Positions 18,478 through 27,249 of a DNA stretch of 64,000 nt are shown here, piece after piece. The stretch comes from Streptomyces pyxinae (GTDB lineage Bacteria; Actinomycetota; Actinomycetes; Streptomycetales; Streptomycetaceae): contig NZ_JANUGQ010000001.1 in assembly GCF_024756275.1 (NCBI RefSeq), positions 124,001 through 188,000 of the forward strand. The letters run 5' to 3'. The notes beneath the pieces were generated by a model that did not search any database, had not been told where the DNA came from, and saw only the letters and a list, made by a program, of their open reading frames with translations. Within the stretch, counting starts at the first letter, position 1. Each line of letters opens with the position of its first letter. Both the position numbers and the translations under genes were made by a program.

Positions 18478-19164
18478 ATGAGCGCAGCGAGGGTCCTGGT
18501 CGTCGACGACGAACCGGAGGTACGGGCGGCCGTCGAGGACGGGCTGACCGTGGAGGGGTACGAGGTCCGGGGCGCCGCCGACGGACTGGCGGCGCTCTCG
18601 GCGGTGGCCGCCTGGCGGCCGGACGCCATCGTGCTCGATGTGATGATGCCGGTCCTGGACGGGCTCGCGGTCTGCCGCCGGCTGCGCGCCCTGGACGACC
18701 GGACGCCGGTGATCGTGCTGACCGCGCTGGACTCGGTGAGCGAGCGGGTGGACGGGCTTGACGCGGGCGCCGACGACTATCTGGTGAAGCCGTTCGCGCT
18801 GGACGAGCTGACCGCCCGGCTCCGGGCACTGCTGCGGCGCACGGCTCCGGAGCCGGCCGGTCCGGAGGGACTCGGCTTCGCGGACCTGACCGTGGACCCG
18901 GAGACCCGTACCGGCCGGCGGGGCGGCCGGGCCCTGGAGTTCAGCCGCACCGAGTTCGCCCTGCTGGATCTGCTGCTGCGGCACCCCCGCCAGGTGCTGC
19001 CGCGCGAACTGATTCTGGAGCGGGTGTGGGGGCGGGACTTCGGACCGTCCTCCAACTCGCTTGCGGTGTACGTCGGTTACCTGCGCCGCAAGCTGGAGGC
19101 GGGCGGCGAGCCACGGCTGGTGCACACCGTGCACGGCATCGGCTACCGGCTGGACGAGTCATGA
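18478..19164 (+). CDS. OmpR/PhoB-type response regulator
   Basis: 228 residues. Receiver domain with D10/D11, phospho-acceptor D54 (IVLDVMMP) and K104 (YLVKPF), then a winged-helix domain ending with [31 protein letters not shown]. No Shine-Dalgarno precedes the ATG, and a possible -10 is 7 nt upstream, so the transcript may be leaderless. It is divergent from the MurG/LegB-like operon, which it probably controls through the shared 65-bp region. Its stop overlaps the next ORF by 4 bp. Confidence 0.92.
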   Translation: MSAARVLVVDDEPEVRAAVEDGLTVEGYEVRGAADGLAALSAVAAWRPDAIVLDVMMPVLDGLAVCRRLRALDDRTPVIVLTALDSVSERVDGLDAGADDYLVKPFALDELTARLRALLRRTAPEPAGPEGLGFADLTVDPETRTGRRGGRALEFSRTEFALLDLLLRHPRQVLPRELILERVWGRDFGPSSNSLAVYVGYLRRKLEAGGEPRLVHTVHGIGYRLDES

Positions 19165-19895
19165 GGCCGGCACACCGAGCGGCACCGGAACGCGGTACAG
19201 CCGTCCCGGCCCCCGGCCCCGCCCCCACCTCGGCCACCGCCGGGTGCCGCCCGGCCACCGTCGCCGGGTCCGTCCCGGCTTCCCGTGGATGCGGCCCGGC
19301 CGCCGGCGCCGGAGCCGGCCCTTCCGGCGGGAGCGGCACGGCCATCGCCGCCCCCGCCGGGCCAGACGACCCCGCCCTCCCGGCCGCCGAGCCCGGGGGC
19401 GCCCCGGGCGCCGCCGGGGCCGGCCCCGCTCCCGGCCCTGCCGCCGATCCCGCCGGGCCGCGTGGACTCGGCGGGTGCCGCCCGGCCACCGGCCCTTCCG
19501 GCGGGGGCGGTACGGCCACCGGGGCCACCGAGCCCGGGGCCGGCCCCGCTTCCCGTGGGCGCGGTACGGCTGCCGGCGGGACGGGACGGGTTTCCGGTGC
19601 GCGCGGCGCGACCCGGTGCGGTGCCGCGCCTTCCGGAGCCGCCCCGGCCGCCGCCTCCGGGGCCGACCCGGGCTCCGTGCCCGCCGGGTCACACGGCCCC
19701 GCCCTCGGCCCGGGCGCCGATCCCGCCGGGCCGCGTGGCCCCGCCCTGCCGGAGGCTGACCCGGCCGCCGATCCCGCCGGGCCGCGTGGACTCGCCGGGT
19801 GCCGCCCGGCCACCGGCCCTTCCGGCGGGGATGGTACGGCCACCGGGGCCACCAACCCCGGGGTCGGCACAGCCACCGCCGGGGGCGGCCGGTGA
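19161..19895 (+). CDS. Low-complexity Gly/Ala/Pro ORF fitted between regulator and kinase
   Basis: 244 residues, about three quarters Gly, Ala, Pro, Ser and Thr, with no known domain, signal peptide or membrane segment. The ATG overlaps the regulator stop (ATGA, 19161-19164) and its TGA overlaps the kinase GTG (GTGA, 19892-19895). Third positions are mostly C/G in this frame. A segment containing PAGPRGL(G/A)[11 protein letters not shown] occurs twice, 108 codons apart. The double 4-bp overlap argues for a translated gene, or for an expanded junction that kept coupling. It could instead be a long untranslated spacer; other frames are open too. No function can be assigned. Confidence 0.45.
   Translation: MRPAHRAAPERGTAVPAPGPAPTSATAGCRPATVAGSVPASRGCGPAAGAGAGPSGGSGTAIAAPAGPDDPALPAAEPGGAPGAAGAGPAPGPAADPAGPRGLGGCRPATGPSGGGGTATGATEPGAGPASRGRGTAAGGTGRVSGARGATRCGAAPSGAAPAAASGADPGSVPAGSHGPALGPGADPAGPRGPALPEADPAADPAGPRGLAGCRPATGPSGGDGTATGATNPGVGTATAGGGR
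19441..19865. repeat. Two roughly 100-bp direct repeats, 324 bp apart
   Basis: The sequence from 19441 to about 19541 recurs from 19765 to about 19865 with only a handful of mismatches. The 324-bp offset is a multiple of three, so both copies read in the same frame of the 19161-19895 ORF. Shorter related pieces occur near 19231, 19320 and 19719. Confidence 0.75.
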
Positions 19896-21313
19896 GCGCG
19901 CGGCGGCGGTTGGGGGCGCGGTGGCGGCGGAGGCGGCCGCTGCGGACCCGGCTGGCGGTGGCGGCCTCGGCGGCGGTGGCGCTGGTCGCGGTCGGGGTGT
20001 GCGCGGCGGCCTTCCTGGTCATCCGGTACGCGCTCTACCACCAGCTGGACCTGAACCTCACCCAGTCGGCCACCCTCACCACCCAGCAGAACCGGACCGA
20101 GCCGCCCGGGGTCCTGGCGGGCGAGTGCCGGTTCCTGTCGGCGCCCGCCTGCGCCCAGATCGTCCCGGCCGGCCGGGCGGACGACCCGGGGACGCCGTAC
20201 CGGCTCCCGGTCACCGGACCGGTGCGCGAGGTGGCGGCCGGGCAGCGGGCCGCGTACTTCACCAACATCACGCTGGCCGGGCGGCCCGGCCGGATGCTCA
20301 CCACCCCGCTCGGGGACGGCCGGGCGCTCCAGGTGGCGCTGCGCGCCGACACCGTGGAGAAGGGCGTCCGGCAGGCGGCCGGGCTGCTGGCGGCGGTCGG
20401 CGGCACCGGGGTGCTGCTGGCGGCGGCGCTCGGCTACGGCGTCTCGCGCACCGGTCTGGCGCCGGTGGCCCGGCTCACCGCCACCGCCGAGCGGATCGCC
20501 GCCACCCGGGACCCCCGGCACCGGATCGAGCTGCCGCCCGGGCCGCCGGGCCGGGAGGACGAGGTGACCCGGCTCGCCGCCACCTTCAACACCATGCTGG
20601 GCGAGCTGGAGCAGTCGGTCACCGCCCAGCGGCGGCTGGTGGCGGACGCCTCGCACGAGCTGCGCACCCCGCTCACCGCGCTGCGCACCAACGCCGAGCT
20701 GCTGGCCCGGGCCGACCGGCTCACCCCGGCCCAGCGGGACCGGGCGTCGGCCGCGCTGGGCCGCCAGCTCCGGGAGGTGACCGGCCTGGTCAACGACCTG
20801 ATCGAGCTGGCCAGGGACGAGGAGCCGCAGCCGCTCCTGGAGGAGGTGCGCCCGGCCGCGCTGCTGGAGCACGCGGTGGCCACCGCCCGGACGCACTGGC
20901 CCCGGGTCGGCTTCACGCTGCGGATCGCGCCCGAGGCGGCCGGGCTCACCGTGCCGGGGGTGCCCGCCCGGCTGGCCCGGCTGCTCACCAACCTGCTGGA
21001 CAACGCCGCCAAGTTCAGCCCGCGGGACCCGGCCGGCGCACCGGTGGAGGTGGCCCTCGACGGACGGGAGCTGACCGTACGGGACCACGGTCCGGGCATC
21101 GACCCGGCGGACCTGCCGTACCTCTTCGACCGGTTCTACCGCGCCGAGTCGGCCCGCGCCCTGCCCGGCTCGGGGCTCGGTCTGGCGATGGCCCGGCAGA
21201 TCGCCCGCGCCCACGGCGCCGAGCTGACCGCCGCCAACGCCCCGGGCGGCGGCGCGCTCTTCCGGCTCACCCTGCCGGAACCGTCCCCCGGGGTCGGAGC
21301 GGCCGGTGCATGA
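19892..21313 (+). CDS. Sensor histidine kinase partner of the 18478 regulator
   Basis: 473 residues from the GTG at 19892. An Arg-rich start is followed by a membrane segment (about 21-45), an external domain of roughly 120 residues with two Cys (79 and 87), a second membrane segment (about 165-188), HAMP, then the phospho-acceptor H255 in ADASHELRTPLTAL. The ATPase domain shows LTNLLDNAAKFSP, DHGPGID and GSGLGLAMA. Its external domain would sense the envelope signal that drives the divergent glycosyltransferase operon. Its 3' end overlaps the convergent GNAT gene by 47 bp. The start is uncertain because the frame is open upstream. Confidence 0.9.
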   Translation: MSARRRLGARWRRRRPLRTRLAVAASAAVALVAVGVCAAAFLVIRYALYHQLDLNLTQSATLTTQQNRTEPPGVLAGECRFLSAPACAQIVPAGRADDPGTPYRLPVTGPVREVAAGQRAAYFTNITLAGRPGRMLTTPLGDGRALQVALRADTVEKGVRQAAGLLAAVGGTGVLLAAALGYGVSRTGLAPVARLTATAERIAATRDPRHRIELPPGPPGREDEVTRLAATFNTMLGELEQSVTAQRRLVADASHELRTPLTALRTNAELLARADRLTPAQRDRASAALGRQLREVTGLVNDLIELARDEEPQPLLEEVRPAALLEHAVATARTHWPRVGFTLRIAPEAAGLTVPGVPARLARLLTNLLDNAAKFSPRDPAGAPVEVALDGRELTVRDHGPGIDPADLPYLFDRFYRAESARALPGSGLGLAMARQIARAHGAELTAANAPGGGALFRLTLPEPSPGVGAAGA

Positions 21314-21845
21314 TGTGCAGCCCCACATAGCCGTGCTCCGGGTGCCGGAAGCCCTCCGGGACGGTGCCGACGATCCGGAAGCCCAGCCGCTCGTAGAGCC
21401 GTACCGCGTGCTCGTTGGTGGCCACCACGGCGTTGAACTGCATGCCCCGGAACCCGGCCGCCCGGGCCCACGCGATGCTCTCCTCCACCAGCAGCCGGCC
21501 GATGCCGCGCCCGCCGTGCGCCGGGTCGACCAGGTAGCTGGCACTGGCGATGTGGGCCCCGTTGCCGTGCTGGTTGTTGTTCATCTTGGCGGTGCCCACC
21601 ACCGCCCCGGTCGCCTCGTCCACCGCGACCACGGTGCGGTGGGGCGCGGTCAGCATCCACCAGCCGCGCCCCTCCTCCTCACCGAGACCGGTCGGGAAGG
21701 CGAAGGTCTCACCGGCGGCCACGACCGTGCGGAAGAACGGCCAGATGGCCGCCCAGTCCCCGGCGGTGGCCTCCCGGATCCGGACGGGCGCCGGGCCGGT
21801 GGCGGAGCCGGGGACTGGGGCGGGGGCGGGGGTCGGGTCGTTCAT
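21267..21845 (-). CDS. GNAT-family N-acetyltransferase
   Basis: 192 residues. After a Pro/Ala-rich tail of about 20 residues it has the GNAT fold: RIREATAGDWAAIWPFF, then VVGTAKMNNNQHG, and the acetyl-CoA binding loop HGGRGIGRLLVEESIAWA, ending ATNEHAVRLYERLGFRIVG. Acetyl-CoA is the donor; the acceptor cannot be inferred. It resembles the phosphinothricin/amino-acid acetyltransferase branch. Its last 47 bp overlap the convergent kinase gene. Confidence 0.85.
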   Translation of the reverse strand: MNDPTPAPAPVPGSATGPAPVRIREATAGDWAAIWPFFRTVVAAGETFAFPTGLGEEEGRGWWMLTAPHRTVVAVDEATGAVVGTAKMNNNQHGNGAHIASASYLVDPAHGGRGIGRLLVEESIAWARAAGFRGMQFNAVVATNEHAVRLYERLGFRIVGTVPEGFRHPEHGYVGLHIMHRPLRPRGTVPAG

Positions 21846-22031
21846 CGGCTCCTGATTTCGGGCGGGCGGCGCCGGCCGACGGTGCCGGCCGGAAGGGCGT
21901 ACGGACGCACGGACGGCTCGCGCCGTCGTGCGCGCGTACCGCCGTCCACACCTACCAGCGGGTGCCCCGCCCGCGCACCCGCGTTTCCGGGCCCCGGAGC
22001 CCCCGTGCCCGGTGCCGGCCGTCGGAGCGGG

Positions 22032-23732
22032 TCAGAACCCCGGCGGCTCGGTGTAGGTGCCCCACTCGTCCCGCAGCACCCCGCAGATCTCACCGAGCGT
22101 CGCCTCGGCGCGGACCGCGTCCAGCATCGGTCCGATCATGTTGGCGTCGCTCCGGGCGGCGGCCAGCATGGCGTCCAGCGCGGCCCGGACCCGGGCGTCG
22201 TCCCGGTGGGTCCGGCGGTCGGCCAGGACCCGCACCTGCTCGCGCTCGACCTCGTGGCTCACCCGCAGGATCTCCAGGTCGCCGGTGACCGAGCCGGTGG
22301 CGACGTTCACCCCGACCACCCGCTTGTCGCCCTTCTCCAGGGCCTGCTGGTAGCGGAAGGCGGACTCCGCGATCTCCCCGGTGAACCAGCCGTCCTCGAT
22401 CCCGCGCAGAATGCCCGAGGTCATCGGGCCGATGGGGTGGCGGCCGTCGGGGTGGGCGCGCAGGCCCCGCTCCTTGATCTGGTCGAAGATCTTCTCGGCG
22501 TCGGCCTCGATCCGGTCGGTGAGCTGCTCCACGTACCAGGCGCCGCCCAGCGGGTCGGCCACGTTGGCGACGCCGGTCTCCTCCATCAGCACCTGCTGGG
22601 TCCGCAGGGCGATCTCGGCGGCCTGCTCGGAGGGGAGCGCCAGGGTCTCGTCCAGGGCGTTGGTGTGCAGCGAGTTGGTGCCGCCGAGCACCGCCGCCAG
22701 CGCCTCTACGGCGGTCCGCACCACGTTGTTGTACGGCTGCTGGGCGGTGAGCGAGACCCCCGCCGTCTGGGTGTGGAACCGCAGCCACTGGGCCTTGTCG
22801 GTCCTCGCCCCGTACACCTCGCGCATCCAGCGGGCCCAGATGCGGCGGGCGGCGCGGAACTTGGCGATCTCCTCGAAGAAGTCCACGTGCGCGTCGAAGA
22901 AGAAGGAGAGCCCGGGTGCGAAGACGTCCACGTCGAGCCCGCGCGAGAGCCCCAGCTCCACGTAGCCGAAGCCGTCCGCGAGGGTGTACGCCAGCTCCTG
23001 CGCGGCCGTCGCCCCGGCCTCCCGGATGTGGTAGCCGGAGACCGAGAGCGGCTTGTACGCGGGGATGCCCGAGGCGCAGTGCTCCATCAGGTCGCCGATC
23101 AGCCGCAGGTGCGGCTCGGGCTGGAAGAGCCATTCCTTCTGGGCGATGTACTCCTTGAAGATGTCGGTCTGGAGCGTGCCGTTGAGCACCGCCGGATCCA
23201 CGCCCTGGCGCTCGGCGGCGACCAGGTACATGCAGAAGACCGGGACGGCGGGCCCGGAGATGGTCATGGAGGTGGTGACGTCCCCCAGCGGGATGTCTTG
23301 GAAGAGGATCTCCATGTCGGCGGCCGAGTCGATGGCGACGCCGCAGTGGCCGACCTCGCCCAGCGAGCGGGGGTCGTCGGAGTCCCGGCCCATCAGGGTG
23401 GGCATGTCGAAGGCCACCGAGAGCCCGCCGCCGCCGGCCGCCAGGATCATCTTGTAGCGCTCATTGGTCTGCTCGGCGTTGCCGAAGCCGGCGAACTGCC
23501 GGATGGTCCAGGTGCGGCCCCGGTAGCCGGTCGGGTGGAGGCCGCGGGTGAAGGGGTACTCGCCCGGCCAGCCGATCCGCTCGAAGCCCGCGTAGGTGTC
23601 ACCGGGCCGGGGTCCGTACAGCGGCTCCACGGGGTCCCCGGAGAGCGTGGTGAAATCGGCGTCGCGCGTCCGGGCGGCGTCGTACCGGGCCTGCCAGCGA
23701 CGGCGGCCCTCCTCGATGGCGTCAGCGTCCAT
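22032..23732 (-). CDS. icmA: Isobutyryl-CoA mutase large subunit
   Basis: 566 residues, matching the IcmA large subunit and shorter than methylmalonyl-CoA mutase MutB because it lacks the C-terminal B12 domain, which is on a separate small subunit (IcmB) not in this window. It isomerises isobutyryl-CoA and n-butyryl-CoA with adenosylcobalamin. Substrate residues are diagnostic: F80 in TIRQFAGFG and Q198 in KEYIAQKEW, where methylmalonyl-CoA mutases have Tyr and Arg. [19 protein letters not shown] and [12 protein letters not shown] are also family motifs. It appears leaderless, under a promoter covered by a 24-bp palindrome. meaB, epimerase and the adenosyltransferase in this window support the same B12 chemistry. 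Confidence 0.95.
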   Translation of the reverse strand: MDADAIEEGRRRWQARYDAARTRDADFTTLSGDPVEPLYGPRPGDTYAGFERIGWPGEYPFTRGLHPTGYRGRTWTIRQFAGFGNAEQTNERYKMILAAGGGGLSVAFDMPTLMGRDSDDPRSLGEVGHCGVAIDSAADMEILFQDIPLGDVTTSMTISGPAVPVFCMYLVAAERQGVDPAVLNGTLQTDIFKEYIAQKEWLFQPEPHLRLIGDLMEHCASGIPAYKPLSVSGYHIREAGATAAQELAYTLADGFGYVELGLSRGLDVDVFAPGLSFFFDAHVDFFEEIAKFRAARRIWARWMREVYGARTDKAQWLRFHTQTAGVSLTAQQPYNNVVRTAVEALAAVLGGTNSLHTNALDETLALPSEQAAEIALRTQQVLMEETGVANVADPLGGAWYVEQLTDRIEADAEKIFDQIKERGLRAHPDGRHPIGPMTSGILRGIEDGWFTGEIAESAFRYQQALEKGDKRVVGVNVATGSVTGDLEILRVSHEVEREQVRVLADRRTHRDDARVRAALDAMLAAARSDANMIGPMLDAVRAEATLGEICGVLRDEWGTYTEPPGF

Positions 23733-23738
23733 GCTGCA

Positions 23739-23768
23739 AATTTACTAGGACGTCCTAGTAAATGTCGA
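23739..23768 (-). promoter_or_regulatory. icmA promoter overlapped by a perfect 24-bp palindrome
   Basis: On the minus strand, -35 TCGACA (23763-23768) and -10 TAAATT (23739-23744) are separated by 18 bp and the ATG follows 6 nt later. The 23740-23763 interval is a perfect palindrome, half-site ATTTACTAGGAC. An operator between -35 and -10 implies repression, most likely by a TetR- or MarR-type protein that is not identified. Confidence 0.75.
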
Positions 23769-23773
23769 TGGAA

Positions 23774-23802
23774 CCGCCGTACGCATGTGTGGCGTACGGC
23801 GG
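23774..23802. terminator. Hairpin between DUF3817 gene and icmA
   Basis: Perfect 11-bp stem CCGCCGTACGC / GCGTACGGCGG with a 7-nt loop, downstream of the leftward 23826 gene and just upstream of the icmA promoter, so it insulates icmA from read-through. Confidence 0.65.
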
Positions 23803-23825
23803 CGGGGCGGGTCCCCCGGAAGGGT

Positions 23826-24158
23826 TCAGGCCTCGACGGGCGCGGGCCGGGCGCCGTCGATCAGCGGCTCGACCTCCCGCACCACCTGGCGCTCCACGAA
23901 GAAGGCGGCGAGCGGAATGGTGCCGGAGACCAGCACCCAGAGCAGCTTGCCGAACGGCCACTTCGCCTTGGAGCCCAGGTCGAAGGCGAAGACCAGATAG
24001 ATGATGAAGAGGACGCCGTGGATCTGGGAGACCATGAAGGTCAGATCCTCGCCCTTGCCGAACCCGTACTTGGCGACCATGCATCCGCAGAGGATGAGCA
24101 ACATGCAGGCCGTCACATAGGCCATCACCCGGTACCGGGTCAGCACGCTTCGTTTCAT
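23826..24158 (-). CDS. DUF3817 integral membrane protein
   Basis: 110 residues. It has three membrane segments (YRVMAYVTACMLLILCGCMVA, HGVLFIIYLVFAFDLGSKA, LLWVLVSGTIPLAAFFVE) and the DUF3817 core pattern S.(I/M)HG(V/I)LF(I/L)IYLVF followed by KWP and FF.ER. The ATG start is chosen by length and hydrophobic profile. Function is unknown. A paralogue sits 1.1 kb away at 25287-25631, with a MarR regulator between them. Confidence 0.85.
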   Translation of the reverse strand: MKRSVLTRYRVMAYVTACMLLILCGCMVAKYGFGKGEDLTFMVSQIHGVLFIIYLVFAFDLGSKAKWPFGKLLWVLVSGTIPLAAFFVERQVVREVEPLIDGARPAPVEA

Positions 24159-24338
24159 GAGGTCGAGCGTAACGGGCGGTTTTGGACGATCTTCGCGGGG
24201 GTCACCGCCGGCGTCGTACCGGGGCCGGGCCCGTCCGAGCCCGGCCGGCACCGGTTCCGCGCCGGTCGGCCGCCGTACCGGACCGGGCCGTCACCCGCCC
24301 GGTTCAGCCGCGTCCGGCGCCGCACCAGGAGCGACCGG

Positions 24339-24851
24339 TCAGTCCCGCTCGTCGAAGTCGGCCGCCGCGACCCGGAGCGGGCGGAGCATGGTGAAGATCT
24401 CCCCGCACTGCCCGGCGTCGTAGGCGCCGAGACCGAAGTCCATCGCCATCAGATCGGCGGTGGCGGCCTCCACCACCTCGCGCCCCTTGTCGGTGATGGA
24501 GGCGAGGGTGCCGCGCCCGTCGTCCGGGTTGGGCCGCTTGGCCACCAGGCCCGACTTCACCAGCCGGTCCACGGTGTTCGTCACCGACGTGGGGTGGACC
24601 ATCAGCCGCTCACCGATCTTGGACATGGGCAGCTCACCCGCCTTGGAGAAGGTGAGCAGCACCAGCGCCTCGTAGCGCGCGAAGGTGAGTCCGTACGGCT
24701 TGACCACCGCGTCCACCTCCCCCAGGAGGATCTGGTGGGCCCGCATGATCGAGGTGATCGCGGCCATGGCCGGTACGGGCCCCCAGCGGCGCTGCCAGAG
24801 TTCATCGGCGCGGGCGATGGGATCGAAGGGAAGACTGAGCGGCTTGGGCAC
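24339..24851 (-). CDS. MarR-family transcriptional regulator
   Basis: 170 residues with a winged helix-turn-helix (LPMSKIGERLMVHPTSVTNTVDRLVKSGLVAKRPNPDDGRGTLASIT) flanked by dimerisation helices. It starts at a GTG preceded by TAAGGT 6 nt upstream (24858-24863), which suggests a leaderless transcript; TGACCGGC / TGACCAG half-site-like repeats lie just before it (about 24867-24885). Its position among acyl-CoA and DUF3817 genes gives no firm target. Confidence 0.88.
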   Translation of the reverse strand: MPKPLSLPFDPIARADELWQRRWGPVPAMAAITSIMRAHQILLGEVDAVVKPYGLTFARYEALVLLTFSKAGELPMSKIGERLMVHPTSVTNTVDRLVKSGLVAKRPNPDDGRGTLASITDKGREVVEAATADLMAMDFGLGAYDAGQCGEIFTMLRPLRVAAADFDERD

Positions 24852-24857
24852 GGGACG

Positions 24858-24863
24858 ACCTTA
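24858..24863 (-). promoter_or_regulatory. Candidate -10 of the MarR gene (leaderless)
   Basis: TAAGGT on the minus strand, 6 nt before the GTG start. The adjacent TGACC-containing repeats (24867-24885) may be an autoregulatory operator. Confidence 0.4.
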
Positions 24864-24996
24864 CCGACTGGTCATATGCCGGTCAGCCCCGTCTCGCCCC
24901 TCGGTCCGCCCCGCCCCTCGGGAACCCTGCCTTCCGCTTGGCGGCTCCGGAGAGAACGGCCGCCCGGGCCCGTCCGCCCGGCCGGCGAGACGCCGT

Positions 24997-25290
24997 TCAG
25001 CCGGCGAGGTGCCGTTCGACCGTCTCGACCTTGGAGGTAAGCCCGTCGGTGACGCCCGGCCGGATGTCGGCCTTCAGCACCAGCGAGACCCGGGGCGCCC
25101 GGGCCTCCACGGCGGCGACGGCCCGGCGGACCACGTCCATGACCTCGTCCCACTCGCCCTCGACGGAGGTGAACATGGCGTCGGTGCGGTTCGGCAGCCC
25201 GGACTCGCGGACGACCCGGACCGCGTCGGCCACGTACGCGCCGACGTCCTCGCCGACACCGAGCGGGGTGATGGAGAAGGCGACGATCAC
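24997..25290 (-). CDS. MTH1187-family thiamine-binding-type protein (DUF77)
   Basis: 97 residues with a ferredoxin-like fold pattern: [24 protein letters not shown], then [28 protein letters not shown] and KADIRPG. It matches the small MTH1187/YkoF-like family that binds thiamine-type ligands in structural studies. The GTG start overlaps the stop of the upstream DUF3817 gene by 4 bp, so the two are cotranslated. Confidence 0.85.
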   Translation of the reverse strand: MIVAFSITPLGVGEDVGAYVADAVRVVRESGLPNRTDAMFTSVEGEWDEVMDVVRRAVAAVEARAPRVSLVLKADIRPGVTDGLTSKVETVERHLAG

Positions 25291-25631
25291 GCGTTCACCA
25301 CGCCCTCGCGGCGGGCCCGGGAGGCGATGATCGCGTCCTGGGCGGCGCGCTTGAGCCTGCGCTCGGCGTAGAAGCCGCCGAACGGCAGCACCGAGAGCAC
25401 GAAGTAGAGGGCGGCGGTCGTGAACTGCCACTTGGCGCGGTTCCAGGCGTCCAGCCAGAAGACCAGGTAGATCAGGAAGAGCACGCCGTGGACCATGCCC
25501 ATCACCGGCACGGCGTTGAAGTCGGTCGTGCGCTTGAGCACGGAGCAGACGATGAGCACCAGGAAGGAGACGGCCTCCGGGGCGGAGACCAGTCGCAGGC
25601 GGTGGAGGGCGGAGGCGGTCTTGATGTCCAC
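25287..25631 (-). CDS. DUF3817 membrane protein, second copy
   Basis: 114 residues with three membrane segments and the DUF3817 pattern ([25 protein letters not shown] ... [15 protein letters not shown]). The GTG start at 25631 is chosen because homology begins at [20 protein letters not shown]; the open frame upstream is low complexity. It overlaps the thiamine-binding-type gene by 4 bp. It is a paralogue of 23826-24158. Confidence 0.82.
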   Translation of the reverse strand: MDIKTASALHRLRLVSAPEAVSFLVLIVCSVLKRTTDFNAVPVMGMVHGVLFLIYLVFWLDAWNRAKWQFTTAALYFVLSVLPFGGFYAERRLKRAAQDAIIASRARREGVVNA

Positions 25632-25948
25632 GGGCGGCACCTTCGGCGTCGGTCGGATGGCGCGGTCCACCGGACCCGGGGCCCCGGGGCGGATCTTGTG
25701 AACGCGCGCACAAGCGTGGGCCCATTGTGACAGGCGGCTTTGCCGACCCGTGACCAGGGGTGCCGGACCTCGCCCACCGGGACCTCCCCTCCTGCCCTCG
25801 TACGGCGCCGGGCCCGCCCCTCGTACGGCGCCGGCGCCCGTGTCCGTACGGGTGGCGGGGCCCTGCCCGTACGGCATCGGGGCGCGTGGGCGGCCCGGGG
25901 GCGGGCGGGCCGACCGGGAGCGGGGTCCCGTTCCGGCGCGCGGCCGGT

Positions 25949-25954
25949 TACCTT
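25949..25954 (+). promoter_or_regulatory. Candidate -10 of the AIM24 operon (leaderless)
   Basis: TACCTT lies 6 nt before the GTG of the first AIM24 gene and there is no ribosome site. It fits TAnnnT. Confidence 0.4.
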
Positions 25955-25960
25955 CGTGCG

Positions 25961-26599
25961 GTGGCAACCTTCCGGCTCCAGGGGAGCAAAGTGCTCGCCG
26001 TCGATCTGACCGGCGACACCGTCAAGGCGAAGAACGGCTCGATGGTCGCGTACGACGGCCAGATGGCCTTCAAGAAGCTGTCCGGCGGAGGTGAGGGCCT
26101 GCGCGGGATGGTCACCCGCCGGCTGACCGGCGAGCAGATGACCATGATGGAGGCGAAGGGGCAGGGCACCTGCTTCCTCGCCGACCGGGCCTCCGAGATC
26201 AATCTGGTCGCGCTGCACGGCGACACCCTCTATGTCGAGGCCAGCAATCTGCTCTGCGCCGACGGCGGGCTGCGCACCGGCACCAGCTTCACCGGGCTGC
26301 GCGGCGGCGCGAGCGGCAACGGCCTGTTCACCACCACCCTGGAGGGCTCCGGCCAGGCGGCGATCATGTCGGACGGTCCGGCCGTGGTGCTCCGGGTCAG
26401 CCCGCAGTATCCGCTCTCGGTCGATCCCGGCGCCTACATCGCCCATCAGGGCAGGCTCCAGCAGAGCTTCCAGTCGGGCGTCACCTTCCGCACCTTCCTC
26501 GGCGAGGGCGGCGGCGAGGCGTTCCAGATCCGGTTCGAGGGCGACGGACTGGTCTATGTCCAGCCCAGCGAGCGCAACACCGTGGCAGGTGACGTCTGA
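25961..26599 (+). CDS. AIM24-family protein 1
   Basis: 212 residues. The beta-rich AIM24/TRAP-like pattern is visible in VAYDGQMAFKKL, GQGTCFLADRASEINLVALHG, LYVEASNLLCAD, GNGLFTTTLEGSG, SVDPGAYIAHQG and GEAFQIRFEGDGLVYVQPSE. Family members are conserved but poorly understood; the mitochondrial namesake is linked to inner-membrane organisation. It starts at a GTG and overlaps the next gene by 1 bp (TGATG). Confidence 0.85.
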   Translation: MATFRLQGSKVLAVDLTGDTVKAKNGSMVAYDGQMAFKKLSGGGEGLRGMVTRRLTGEQMTMMEAKGQGTCFLADRASEINLVALHGDTLYVEASNLLCADGGLRTGTSFTGLRGGASGNGLFTTTLEGSGQAAIMSDGPAVVLRVSPQYPLSVDPGAYIAHQGRLQQSFQSGVTFRTFLGEGGGEAFQIRFEGDGLVYVQPSERNTVAGDV

Positions 26600-27249
26600 T
26601 GCCGTTCCGCGAGGTCAACTCCAAGATGGTCGAGGCGACCCTCACACCCGGGCAGCGGATGTTCAGCCAGCGCGGCGCGATGCTCGCCTACCGGGGCGAG
26701 GTCACCTTCACGCCGAACCTCACCGGCGGCCAGGGCGGGGTGATGTCGATGATCGGCCGCCGGGTGGCCAACGAGGCGGCGCCGCTGATGACCGTCGAGG
26801 GCAGCGGCACCGTGATGTTCGGCCACGGCGGCCACCACATCCAGGTGATCGAGCTGTCCGGGGACACCCTCTGCGTCGAGGCCGACCGGCTGCTGGCCTT
26901 CGACGGCACCCTCACCCAGGGCACCCTGTTCCTGGGTTCCCAGGGCGGGGTGATGGGCATGGTGCGCGGCCAGGTGACCGGCCAGGGCCTCTTCACCACC
27001 ACCCTCCAGGGCCATGGCGCGGTCGCGGTGATGGCGCACGGCGGGATGATCGAGCTGCCGATCACGCCGGGCCGACCGGTGCACGTGGATCCGCAGGCGT
27101 ACGTGGCCCACCACGGCGACGTACGGAACAAGCTCTCCACCGCGCTGGGCTGGCGGGACATGGTGGGCCGGGGTTCCGGCGAGGCGTTCCAGCTGGAGCT
27201 GAGCGGCAGCGGTGCGGTGTACGTCCAGGCGTCGGAGGAGAAGCTGTGA
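26599..27249 (+). CDS. AIM24-family protein 2
   Basis: 216 residues with the same fold pattern as its neighbours: MLAYRGEVTFTPNLTGG, GSGTVMFGHGGHHIQVIEL, LCVEADRLLAFDGTL, GQGLFTTTLQGHG, HVDPQAYVAHHG and GEAFQLELSGSGAVYVQASEE. It overlaps the upstream gene by 1 bp and the downstream one by 4 bp (GTGA), so the three form a tight operon and may assemble together. Confidence 0.85.
   Translation: MPFREVNSKMVEATLTPGQRMFSQRGAMLAYRGEVTFTPNLTGGQGGVMSMIGRRVANEAAPLMTVEGSGTVMFGHGGHHIQVIELSGDTLCVEADRLLAFDGTLTQGTLFLGSQGGVMGMVRGQVTGQGLFTTTLQGHGAVAVMAHGGMIELPITPGRPVHVDPQAYVAHHGDVRNKLSTALGWRDMVGRGSGEAFQLELSGSGAVYVQASEEKL

Noticed and set aside
18941..21544. 867-residue minus-strand frame across the kinase gene
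   Set aside because: Composition is Gly/Arg/Pro/His-rich with no motif; the plus-strand kinase has full domain signatures.
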